Of a stretch of DNA of 64,000 nt, positions 47,415-57,126 are shown piece by piece. The position numbers were made by a program, and so were the translations under genes. Location: positions 61,664,104 through 61,728,103 of the forward strand of contig CM037587.1 in NCBI GenBank assembly GCA_021018995.1. The letters are read 5' to 3'. The first letter of the stretch is position 1. Each line of letters opens with the position of its first letter. Source of the DNA: Chloranthus sessilifolius. Its lineage: Eukaryota > Streptophyta > Magnoliopsida > Chloranthales > Chloranthaceae. The notes beneath the pieces are model-generated. The model worked only from the letters and a program-made list of their open reading frames with translations. It ran no database searches and was not told the DNA's origin.

Positions 47415-48392
47415 AGGATCTGGAAGGTCCATCATCTCCTCAGGCTCATCAAACTTGGCACCTTTCGTGGATCTTTTCTGCAGTAAATGTTCATTCCCTA
47501 GGTGCAGTTTCCCATCTGTGAACCAAGCATTGTCCTGCAACAGCCAATATGTATTTTCGTGAGCCACCTTCTTTTGTACATTAATGGAAAATCAATTCTC
47601 TTCAGGAGAGGATTGATAGCCAGTGCTATACACATTCAACTTAACCTTTATGTTTCCAAACGATACCTCCATGATTCCATACCTGCATTGTATGTGAGCA
47701 TTGGCAGTGGCTAAAAAGGGCCTGCCTAGAATCACAGGTATGGAAGAAGCACATTTACTTGGTTCCATGTCCATCACCAAAAAGTCAGCAGGATAGAAGA
47801 ATTTGTCAACTCTAACCAATACATCTTCAATTATCCCCATAGGTTTCCTTTCAGATCTGTCAGCCAGCTGTAGGACCGCATGTGTAGGTTTTAATTCTCT
47901 CAAACCCAGCTTCTCATATAGGGAATATGAAAGCAAATTTACACTAGCTCCCAGATTTAATAAGGTTTTGTCAATGGTGTGATCCCCAATGATACAGGGG
48001 ATAGTGGGGGTTTCAGGGTCTTGAAATTTGGTTGGGGTTGTAATCTACAAAATTTGTTTGACTTTCTCTGCTAAAAAGACTTTCTTGGATAGGTGATCCT
48101 AGATTGTCTTTTGTGGGTGCACAGTTCTTTTCAAAACTTGGCATAGGCTGGGACTTGTTTAATTACATCGAGTAAGGGCAGATTGATCTTTACTTGCTTG
48201 AAAGTCACTATCATTTCCTCAATTTTTCCTTGCACTTTATCAAAAAGGGAAGGTGCTTATAGTGCCTTAGGAAATGACAAATGTGGGATTGCTCCCTCAC
48301 TTACAGCCTTAGCCAAAGGGGCCTCTTTCTTTTTTATTTTTATTTTTTCTTGAGGATCCTCAATATCCTCTTTATTCTCAACTAGTTGCCCC
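47415..48392 (-). pseudogene. Athila protease of element F, catalytic Asp lost
   Basis: The protease region is readable: LYEKLGLRELKPTHAVLQLADRS, KPMGIIEDVLVRVDKFFYP, DFLVMDM, IPVILGRPFLATANA, IQCRYGIMEVSFGN. The active-site loop reads LLNLGASVNLL, with AAT at 47955-47957 in place of the Asp codon seen in A (LLDLGAN), so the enzyme would be inactive. Upstream to 48392 the gag-protease linker is frameshifted; at 48393 the sequence switches to LTR, so gag and the primer site are gone. Confidence 0.8.
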
Positions 48393-48990
48393 TTCGACAG
48401 GTTCCATTCTGCATGCCATCATTTTGATAGGGTTGCTCTCCCTCCTATCAAAAAGCTCAAGCACCCTTTGATAGGATTTGTTCCGACGTCTCCATCTCGA
48501 TAGGTTCCTTTTACACCTCGGGTAGGTTTTCGATAGGATGGTTTCTTCCTTTCTTTCAGCTGTTCGATAGGTTCTTGGATCCTATCGAACCCCTTAATCC
48601 ACACGAATCCATCTTTCTTCTACCTTCAAATCCTATCGAAACCTTTTCAACTGCACGAATTCCTCCTTTCTTTGCTTTCAGCTCCTATCGAAGTCTTCAG
48701 GTGACCTCTCGATAGGATGTTTTCAACCTGTTTTCACTTCCTTTGCCTTGCCCTGCTGTAGCCACGTGCTCCAAGGGTTCAGTGATGTGCTACCCTCTAG
48801 TGTATTGTTGCTGGGTTTGTCCTGTGCTGAGAGATGACCCCTGTTTGGGCATTCTTGAGTGGTTTTCTGCCTTAGTGTCATCTTTTATTACTGTCTGCAA
48901 AATGCACTCGACAGATGCTTATTAGAGTGCTCACTGGTCTATCAATGGTCAGGTTAAAGGATGAAAAGTGGCATTTTTCACCACTTAACA
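48393..48990 (-). mobile_element. Remnant of 5' LTR of element F (family E)
   Basis: Positions 48393-48790 match 20708-21143 of LTR E, including the TTCGATAGG array, and continue with the U3 end that LTR E lost: ..ggtcaggttaaaggatg, then gtggcatttttcaccacttaaca at 48990. TATA, R, U5 and the primer site are deleted at 48393. Outside 48990 lies Tat sequence. Confidence 0.75.
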
Positions 48991-49278
48991 CTCGATTTCG
49001 TCAATGTCCCTCTGTTTGACTGCTCCTTGCAGCAGGCCATGATATCCCACGAGATGCCACTACACCCACATATGAGGATATACCTCTCGACATATACCAC
49101 TGGGCCCTCGAATTATCCTCCTTAGCCTCTGCTGATAGATAAGAAAGCCAAGCATTTAATGTTAGCTCCCTGATTCACACTTGTGCTCTTTCAAAGAAAT
49201 GAGAAGGCACCTCAGAAGAGGGGTGTCTACTTCTTCGATGCATCCTCACTCTGCAAGGATGCGCCGAAGAGGGGCATC
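48991..49278 (+). other. 3' end of a Tat element with polypurine tract
   Basis: The block gatgcgccgaagaggggcatc stands directly before TGTAGACACTCC; a similar cctcagaagaggggtgtc lies 55 bp upstream. This is the form of Tat polypurine tracts, so the following LTR has 3'-LTR context on its left. No coding domain is readable. Confidence 0.5.
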
Positions 49279-50407
49279 TGTAGACACTCCAATTTTACCC
49301 TCTCAGAGTATACAATCCTGTTCAGTCAACCTTTGGCCTTGCCCATGATCTCCGAAAAAGGACTGACCTTCTCTGAAGACCTTAAAACCCTAAATAGAGG
49401 GACCATTACTAAGACAATAGTATATGGTTGAGACCCAAGCTGAAACAATAGCTCTGCAGCTTGGACTCGACCCTACCCGAGAAAATCCTGAATTTCTCAC
49501 ACATACGAATGCTCGAAGTCGATTCCACATGTGGCCACATGTGCGGATTTGGTCCCATTTGGACCAGGTTCACTCCTCCCGTGGACCACTTAAGACCCAA
49601 ATTTTGCACAAGACACTACGCGCTTAATTTGATTCCACGCAGATACAGTTACGCGAAATTAGTCCCACTTGGACTAGGGTTGCCATTCGTACACCGCCCA
49701 AAGGCCTCGATACCACATAGATACACTTGCGTGGAATCGATTCCACGTGTGAGCCAACACACAGAATTGGTCAAGACTGGACTTGGACTCTACCCCCCAA
49801 ACCACCCAGGGACCCGAATCCCACGCATATGCCACTGTGCGAAATTCAATTGGATGCACCACTGGATACGCAAAATTGATTCCCAATCAAACTTAGCCTT
49901 TAATTCCCTAGATCGCCTAAACTTTTGATCAAGCGTAAATTCCACTGCACGGAATTGGTTTCCCAGGCACACTAGGGCAAGGAAGCCCAGTTCACAGACC
50001 GACTTGAAGTTAATTAAGTGCATACGCCACTGCGTGGAATTCAATTAAGTGTACTCTGTTTCAACATTTCCTGTTTCTAGGTATTTAGGTAATAACTGAC
50101 CCTGATAATGACGATTAAATGAACCGACAACAAATAATAATAAGTGAAAAACATAAAAATAAACATCGTTAACGATAACAAAGATGATGGTATGATAACG
50201 GCAAACACTAAAAGAATAAAAATGACAGAAAATGACAAGCAATGCATAACCCAAAACTATGTAAGAACAGCAAATGAAAGAACTAATATATGACAATCGC
50301 GACAGAAATCTATGATAAGCATGCAAAGAATGAGAAAAATAATATAGAGCGACAAAGTAAACATGACCTAAAACTATATAAAAGTATGATGCATGAATGA
50401 GCACAGA

Positions 50408-50773
50408 CTAGAACTGAATGCAGGTTCTGCATAAAGTAAAGAGGGTTTCATATCCTAGGAAATCTACTTTATAACCTAAATACCTAGGAAAAAATAAGAG
50501 AGACTCTTGATCTCGGGCACCTACCTGGTCTCTCGCGAAGAACTCCTCCAGCGGAATGTGAATCGGATGTGGAGCTTGAGGTGGAGCAGCATCTCCCTTA
50601 GCACCCTTTGCGTCCCCGACACCCTTAGCAACGTCAGCACCCTGAACACCGGTGTTAGCGACGGTAAGAACCTTGACCCCGACATCCATCTCTCTGACAA
50701 CCATAGGAGTCTCCTCTCCCTCCATGCTCGAAAGCTCAAGCATATGATCCTCCAAGGCATCCCCAAACTCCAT
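50408..50773 (-). CDS. Antisense ORF inside the Tat LTR, unknown protein
   Basis: This 121-codon frame begins at ATG 50773, with an in-frame TGA seven codons upstream. It reads MEFGDALEDHMLELSSMEGE, then a Gly/Ala/Val-rich middle and PHPIHIPLEEFFARDQ. At the codon for that Gln the DNA reads CAG-GTAGGT (50527-50519), an ideal plant 5' splice site, so the real exon may end there and the remaining 37 codons be intron. Upstream on the same strand are TATTTAAA (50997-50990) and a GTGCGCAATT motif array. Antisense extra ORFs are known in Tat-lineage elements such as Grande and Retand, though usually between pol and the LTR. I do not recognise the product. Confidence 0.4.
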   Translation of the reverse strand: MEFGDALEDHMLELSSMEGEETPMVVREMDVGVKVLTVANTGVQGADVAKGVGDAKGAKGDAAPPQAPHPIHIPLEEFFARDQVGARDQESLLFFPRYLGYKVDFLGYETLFTLCRTCIQF

Positions 50774-50989
50774 GTCTGAAGCAGTCAGGTGAAGTCAATC
50801 ACTACCCTTAAAAGCCATCTCAGAGCAAAGAGCTCGAAAAACTAAAGGGAATGCAAGAAACAGCGCTCAAAATGGATGAGTAGATCGTGAGATGTCGCAA
50901 AAACACAAAAATTAAGGCACTAGGAAGCAAAGGAAGAAAGAAGACTCGAGAAAGTCCAAACATGCAAGAGAAATGAGAGAAATTTTCAG

Positions 50990-50997
50990 TTTAAATA
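50990..50997 (-). promoter_or_regulatory. TATA-like box for the antisense ORF
   Basis: On the minus strand gtctatttaaactg, followed by a C/T-rich leader of about 215 bases to the ATG. A short upstream ORF (ATGGCTTTTAAGG, 7 codons) lies in the leader. Confidence 0.4.
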
Positions 50998-51588
50998 GAC
51001 AACAGCTAATCACGTGGGGCCCAGTGCACGCAATCAAATCATGGACCGAGACACAAACGCGTATTCCGAAATTTGTGAGGCCTCACACGTGCGCAATTGG
51101 AGCTCCCTCAACCCAAACGACACGACAAACAGAAAATGCACTTATGGACGAGTGCATAATTAGAGTCACGTGCATTGACAAGAGCGTGTAATTCGAAAAG
51201 CCACTCGGGCATCTGCGCTAAGTGACCTTCTAACCCTTAGATCAAGCGCACGGCTAGAAGTGCTCAATTGGATTGCATGCTGACCACGGTGCGAGCAATT
51301 AACCCACTGACCCCCTCAATCATGCGCCCCTTCTCGAGCATGTAATTGAATTACACGCCCAAAATCATGCCTGCAATTCCCCAGCTATAACAAAAAATAT
51401 ATATATAAACAAATAGTAGCAGCCAAGGACAGGATCATGGAATTATACACCTCTACGCATCCTAAACTCGCCAACCGAAAACCGAAAGCCCTTACTCATA
51501 CGTGCACACACGCCTATTTACCTCTAGACATACGAATCCCAAACCGAAAATCACTCCAATAATTAAGCATCAATCCAAATCGAGATGA

Positions 51589-51749
51589 CACTACAAAAAA
51601 TAAGACTATTAGCGGCAACCAAAAACTGCCGCTATTAACAAACAATTGTTGCTAATACCCTTGCTGCTAATAATCTTAATAGCTTTTTCGTTAATAGCGG
51701 CCATTTTTTATAGCCAAAAACTGCCGCTAATAGTCTTTTTGTTGTAGTG
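51589..51749. mobile_element. CACTA-type MITE, 161 bp
   Basis: Terminal inverted repeats CACTACAAAAAATAAGAC.. and ..GTCTTTTTGTTGTAGTG carry the CACTACAA end of En/Spm-like transposons. Both continue into the inverted CTATTAGCGGCA, so the ends pair over about 28 bases. The element is flanked by the 3-bp duplication tga (51586-51588 and 51750-51752). Inside, further inverted copies of gccgctattaa occur. It has no coding capacity and needs transposase in trans. Confidence 0.93.
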
Positions 51750-52632
51750 TGAACCAAACAAAACCGAAATAACCAAAAATAAACCATATTAAACCAAATC
51801 AAACCCAACCAGGAAAATTTATGGGACTTGAAATAAATAAAAAAATCTACCAAAAATGATGAATAAATAATGATGGAAAGAAAAAAGTCACTCTTATAAA
51901 AAAAAATTATTACAAATTACACCAAGGGCATACCCTCTGAATATAAAATTAAAATAAGAAACTTGAAATCAGCGCATTCAGGTAATGCACGCTCGAATGA
52001 TGATGCACAAGAGGAGAAGTGATGACTTGGTGGCCTGCCGACGCCTCATGTATAAATTTTAAGGACGAACACAAAAAGACAACTGAGGCTGAGGCATACA
52101 CCTTTGGAAGGCCAATCTAAAAAACCCTCAAAGGAGGGTTCATGAAAAATATTGACAAGGCCTACCAAAGAACAACTGGGAAAGGGGCCGGGAAAAAGGA
52201 TCCGTCTCTTTTCTTAAGCTTTTTGCCTACCAGCTTTTGCTCTTCCATCTCTTCCCCCAATATAGTAGCACATCGGGATGGATCAATTACATCGACCCTA
52301 GTGCTACTCTTCTTTTCCAACACCTCCCATGCCCAAAGGCAACACCCCACCATTAAAAACCATTTTAGGGCAGAGCACCAGGGAAACAAAATAAAATGGA
52401 AGAAAAGACATTCAGAAAAATATATACCAAATCTTAAATGCTAAAAATTTATTACAAGTTCACCAAAAATAAACTATTAAAAATTCAAAATAAAACCCAA
52501 GCCCCTAAGCACCCATTTATAAGCAAAAGGCCCCTTAGCCATAGTGTGAAGAGTGTCAAGATCACAAACTCCCTTCATCCATTTTAATTTAAACAAGACA
52601 CCTAACCCCGTAAGAAAGATCCATAAAAAATA

Positions 52633-52765
52633 TAGATAAACCAATAATTAAGAGACATTTACCCCCTAAAAGGCACAATCCATGACAATCATAGATAAAC
52701 CAATAATTAAGAGACATTTACCCCTTAAGAAACACAATCCTTGACAAAGTAGATAAACCAATGGC
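52633..52765 (+). repeat. Tandem repeat, about 2.2 copies of a 59-bp unit
   Basis: Units beginning tagataaaccaataatt start at 52633 and 52692, with a partial third at 52750, inside the Tat LTR. Confidence 0.85.
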
Positions 52766-53259
52766 ATGAAAGCACCTGATACACCCATTTGACTTAAATC
52801 CAAACTCACCCATTTCTAACAAGTGTCATCCCCACCAAACATAAGACCAAAATAAAAACCCATACCTTGAACAAAATAAATACAAAAAAATCCCCCTTTT
52901 AGACACCCAAATTTAGTCCAAGGCTCAATCAACCCGTACTTCGAGAAAGGTGTACCCTGAGCTTTCGAAGGCACTTCCTGAACCCTTAGAACTTCACTCA
53001 AACCTTTATGAATATTTCTCAGACCTTTAGGAATCAACCTTAACCCATAGAGCCCTTCCTAGACCCATTTTGATCCCTCCTGAGCAGTGGATGGGAAGAG
53101 GAATGCCAAGGATTATAGACACATCTTCCAAAACTGAGTCTTATTCCATTTGAAATAGGATGTTCTCTTCTTTCCAACGAGCAAAGAATCTCCTTAATCT
53201 GAGTTGTATATCAAAAGTTATGGCGGTTTGAAAATTGGGCAAAAATGCAAGAAATTACA

Positions 53260-53432
53260 CTAGCGTATATATTATATACGCTAGGCCAATTTTTGACCGA
53301 AATTGGCCTTGCGTGTATATTATACACACAAGGTAAAATTGGCTTCTTCCTTCAAAATTTAGCTCTAGAATGGGCTCTAGACTTCTCAGGGACACTGTTC
53401 CTAAGCCTAGCGTGTATAATATACACGCAAGG
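53260..53432 (+). repeat. Three long palindromes in the Tat LTR (GCGTGTATAATATACACGC type)
   Basis: Near-perfect inverted repeats lie at 53260-53285 (ctagcgtatata/tatatacgctag), 53307-53333 (ccttgcgtgtat/atacacacaagg) and 53407-53432. They lie 250-420 bp upstream of the TATA box. Four more are in the leader at 55259-55426. Confidence 0.85.
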
Positions 53433-53683
53433 TTAGGAATAGTGTGTTTTGAGAAAATGTCCGAGATTCATCTTTGGGGATTGACTTTTTTACCATCCCA
53501 AAGTATGGGATGGGTTTCTTTAGAACCCTAGTACCCTTACTATCCTATACTATAACCCTTTTGCCACCTAAACCCCCACCCTATCATCTACCATTAAATC
53601 CAAGATCCCACCTATCTAAGCCCTAGAAAACCTTAGATCCTCATTACCTAATTGCTAAACCCTCCCCTAATCCTCTCCTTTTC

Positions 53684-53692
53684 TATAAATAG
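53684..53692 (+). promoter_or_regulatory. TATA box of Tat LTR K
   Basis: The sequence ttttctataaatagagagccaccc is a strong plant TATA box; a cttgcttaagggcttg leader-like sequence starts about 20 bases later. Confidence 0.75.
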
Positions 53693-54453
53693 AGAGCCAC
53701 CCCCCCTTGCTTAAGGGCTTGAAAATTTTTCAAACAAGAGAGAAAGCTTTAGAGTTCCTTCTCCATTTTCTAGCACTAAACCCACAGAATTTTAGAACCC
53801 AAGTTTACCTCTTACACCCCCTTTTCCATCATAAATCCCTTAAGCTTGCCAAGATCAAAGCCTTAGCCTACCTCCCCTACCCTCTAGCTACCAGGCCCTA
53901 GAGGTTCAAACCCATTTCTCAACCCATTTTCCAGTGGAAGCTAATTGGAAGCGCATACACTCGAAGGTCCACAACGGTGCTACAACGGCCTGAGAGCTCC
54001 GGTTCTCCCCTCTATTCCTCTACCTTCTTTGCTTTTCCTCTATCCTATAATTGAGCTGTTATGCTGGCCAAATTTCAGCAGGCGGAAAGCGCTCAATAGG
54101 ATCGGTGTGCCTTCGAGCAAGGTGAAGTGTCGCTCATTTTTGTCTCTTTTTTACATATATATAATTATATATGTATATTATATAAAACAGCCAACACATA
54201 GACCTAGCCATAGTAGAGAGCGCTTACGAGCGGGTTGGTCGGGTGCCTAACAACTTCCCGATCGATAATTGAAGCCCCTACCCAAGAGTCTTAGGCAAAG
54301 ACCAGTAAATCGGTGTCATATTTTAATACTTCGGTGCTTACATATTAATTTTTGAGGTATCCCGGGTAACCAAAAGCTCCGGGTGACAACTCGATCTTTT
54401 TTTAGAGAGTGCGCATCATCACGACGGACCCGCAAAGTTCACGGTTGCACAAA

Positions 54454-54471
54454 TGTCGACTCCGCTGGGGA
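54454..54471 (+). other. Primer-binding site of Tat element K
   Basis: TGTCGACTCCGCTGGGGA differs at one base from TGGCGACTCCGCTGGGGA, the form used by Ogre/Tat elements and attributed to tRNA-Arg. It lies two bases after the LTR end. Confidence 0.7.
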
Positions 54472-55915
54472 GTGCTTTTAGAGCTTCTACTTAAAGTTAG
54501 CCCCCTTTGCATGTATTTTTCTTATTTTTACTAACTTTTATTATTAATTTTTTACTTACCCCTATGATTCCATCATTTTTACTTACCCCTACGATTCTGT
54601 ATTTTTTTACTTACCCCTACTTTTCCTTCATTTACATGCCTTAGTCAATTGGCAGGCCAACTTGAGCTCTTTACCAACTTAGCCGATTGGTGGCATACTT
54701 GATATTTTAGTTTCATTTTTGTCCTTGAAACACCTTAGCTATTTGGCGGGCCTACTTGAGCACTTACGTTTCTCATCATCATATTCCAACAATGGACGCT
54801 GACCTGTAGAAGTGGCATGGAATTCTCACCACCAGTTTTTGAACTTAAGTAAACTCCCTTAAAATTAAATATTAAAAATTGAACCAAGGGAACTTAATTC
54901 ATTTGTATGCAGGTAGATTTTAAAAGGGAGGGAAATAGGTAGCAATATACCCGTCTCGTTTTTCAGTAGAGTGGCAGGCCTAGTGGTGATGATCTCGAAA
55001 GGAACCACCTCATCCAGTATTTGAGAAGACATTCGTACCGGAGGTATATCGAGTGGGTGACCGAACTGTTAAAAGCCTTAATACCTTTGGGAAGCGCATT
55101 AAGTATCCTGAATCAGCCTTATATCTCTTAGGTGCGGTAAGGAGAGACCTGATAAAGAATAACATAAGTGTCCCCGAAAACATTGCTTCAAAAAGCCCAA
55201 AAATAGCCCAACTCGGGTCTGCTACTGCTGCAAACTGAAATACGTATATAAAGTTTAACCTAGCGTGTATAAAATACACACTAAGCCAAAAATCCCCAGA
55301 TTTAGCCTTGCGTGTATAATGTACACGCTAAGCCAAAATTCCATATTTTTTTGCCTTGCGTGTATAATATACATGCTAGGTCAAATCTCCAGAATTTTAG
55401 CCTCCCGTATAGAATATATATGCAAGACTGTTCTAGCTGAGCAGCCTGAATTTGGGCCTTTTCTTCACAATTCCTGAACCCCCGACTTAGTGGTTTTTAT
55501 ACTCTCAATAACTCCCACACGTTTGACACCTAAAACGCCCTCGCCGGTTGAGAGAGGTCACCCTCTTATCAACTCTTCCAAGGGATCAAGTCGTCGCGTG
55601 GATTTCTTTGCCTTCACATGGGTTAAAGGGTTTCCTTTGATTGTTCCTAAGTGTATCGGGATCCTGCCATGGGAGGCATTGGGGGTGTGAACGCCACCTG
55701 AAAAGGGAGTTCCCAAGGCCCCGAAGAAGCACCGTAAAAATCAAGGGAAAGAGGATCAATTATTTATTGCAAGAAGTATAAAATCATTCAAAAAATAAAA
55801 AAATTCAAAAATATAAAATAAGTGTCAAAAATCCAAAAAAAAGTGAACTTGTGGTGCCATAATCACGACATCGCAAAGCTCGCCATCATCCCACAGGGGA
55901 AGGAAAAAGAAATTT
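54472..55915 (+). other. Leader of Tat element K
   Basis: This 1.44 kb sequence holds three imperfect copies of acttacccctaYgattc near 54545-54615, two related blocks with caattggcaggccaacttgagc (54650 and 54735) and four long palindromes at 55259-55426. A frame at 55053-55238 (GDRTVKSLNTFGKRIKYPESALYLLGAVRRDLIK) looks protein-like but is not recognised. Ogre elements carry an extra ORF1 before gag, which this could be a remnant of. Confidence 0.45.
55259..55426 (+). repeat. Four long palindromes in the Tat leader
   Basis: Copies lie at 55259-55285, 55306-55333, 55354-55380 and 55401-55426, each a variant of CTTGCGTGTATAATATAC-ACGCTAAG. The last is the most degraded. They are the same family as those in the LTR at 53260-53432. 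Confidence 0.85.
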
Positions 55916-57126
55916 TTGGTCCTCACCCGAGGAATCCGTACCACAGGTGCCGCCAAATCATGTCGTGGCCAATTGATCCGGCCTAAGCCGACCCCGATTC
56001 ATCCCCACCACCTTCCCCATCGCATTCCCACATGGAGGACATACCCATATCCGATCCCCCAACCCAATCCCCATTCAAAGTCACCAGACCATACGGTGCA
56101 CTTGTATGTCCATCTACATCCTCAACATTCCCTCAAAATTTACCCCATTTTTTCCCCACATTCACCCAAAATGCACCCACTTCACCTTCCCCAAATGCAC
56201 CCCATCTCCCTTCCACACCCCATTTTGCCTCCACATCCACACCAAGCATGCCCCATTTTCCCTCCCTAACAAATCCATACACACCCTATTCTCCCCCCAC
56301 ATCAACCCAACATATACTCTATTTTTCCCACACATCAACCCAAGCCATGTCCAATTTTCCCTCATCCACTCCACATACACCCCACTTTCCCCCCACATTC
56401 AATCAAAATACACCTCCCTTTCCCCCCATATCAATCCAAAATACCCCCTATTTTTTAACCCAACACATGCCCAATTTTCCCCCATCCCCACAAATCATGC
56501 ACAATTTCCCCACCTCAACCCAGGTCATACCCAATTTTCCATCTACATCTATCCAAGCCATGACCAATTTTCCCCCATCTACCTAGTCATGCCCATTTTC
56601 TTCCATGCATCCCCCTCATTATGTGAGCCATCCACTTCCAACCCCATACCCGACCCCATGTCCTTGATGGAGGACATGATGAGGGCTTACATCGCATGGA
56701 AGGCTTCCCAAAGCCACCTTGATCCACCCCAAACCTCCTCAAATCCCCATCAAACCGTCCAAAGTTTCCACACCCCATATGTCTAAAATCCCCATCCTAC
56801 CCAACCACCCATAATCCACACCACCCAACAACAACCATGGGGCCATCCAAGTGGGCCTCGAGGGCCCAATATCCTATCTCAAACTCATTTAAGTCCAAAC
56901 CCGAGGGTGACATTTTCAAATCCTCCACCAAACCCTCAACAAGTCCCCCAATTTCCTACCTACACCAATACCCAACAAACCCCCATACCCCGTCAAATGG
57001 CAAATCCTTCTCATACAATCCCCCAATTTCTTGCATACATCCAACCAACATACCCCATTCCTCCCCAAATGGCTAACCCGCCTCATCAACCTGGCATGAG
57101 CCATACCCATCCACATCATCACCCCC
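55916..57126 (+). pseudogene. Tat element K gag, low-complexity N-terminal part
   Basis: Two overlapping frames open near 55916 and 56032; the latter runs 184 codons (MEDIPISDPPTQSPF) as a Pro/Phe/Thr-rich repeat, with units like STQAMSNFPSSTPHTPHFPP of roughly 15-16 residues, encoded by imperfect 45-bp repeats of caattttcccccat type. TAG near 56584 stops it; a further frame to 57126 has similar composition and a short ordered patch (SLMEDMMRAYIAWKASQSH, near 56670). Proline-rich N-terminal gag extensions are usual in Tat/Ogre. Coding is interrupted at 57127 by LTR J and resumes at 60235. Confidence 0.6.

Larger units (their letters stand above)
49279..54451 (+). mobile_element. Long LTR of Tat element K
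   Basis: It starts TGTAGACACTCCAATTTTACC, a start common in Tat/Ogre elements, and ends ..ggttgcaca two bases before the primer site. At 5.17 kb it is as long as Ogre LTRs. TATAAATAG at 53684-53692 sets transcription start near 53715, leaving about 0.74 kb of R-U5. U3 contains two arrays of GCGTGGAATT- or GTGCGYAATT-like motifs (49500-50050, 51000-51360), an antisense ORF, a CACTA MITE, a 2.2 x 59 bp tandem repeat and three long palindromes. The right LTR is outside the window, so the boundaries rest on the PPT-LTR-PBS context. Confidence 0.65.

Noticed and set aside
49461-49928. A 155-codon plus-strand frame in the Tat LTR
   Set aside because: It simply reads through the repeated GCGTGGAATT-type motif array; composition follows the repeats.
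53245-53436. Repeated peptide LACIIYTQG in frames over the Tat palindromes
   Set aside because: The peptide arises because the palindromic DNA repeat is translated; similar frames occur on both strands and no gene structure surrounds them.
55916-57126. Proline-rich cell-wall (extensin-like) host gene
   Set aside because: It follows a Tat primer site and leader, lacks a signal peptide, and continues into a recognisable Tat gag core after LTR J.
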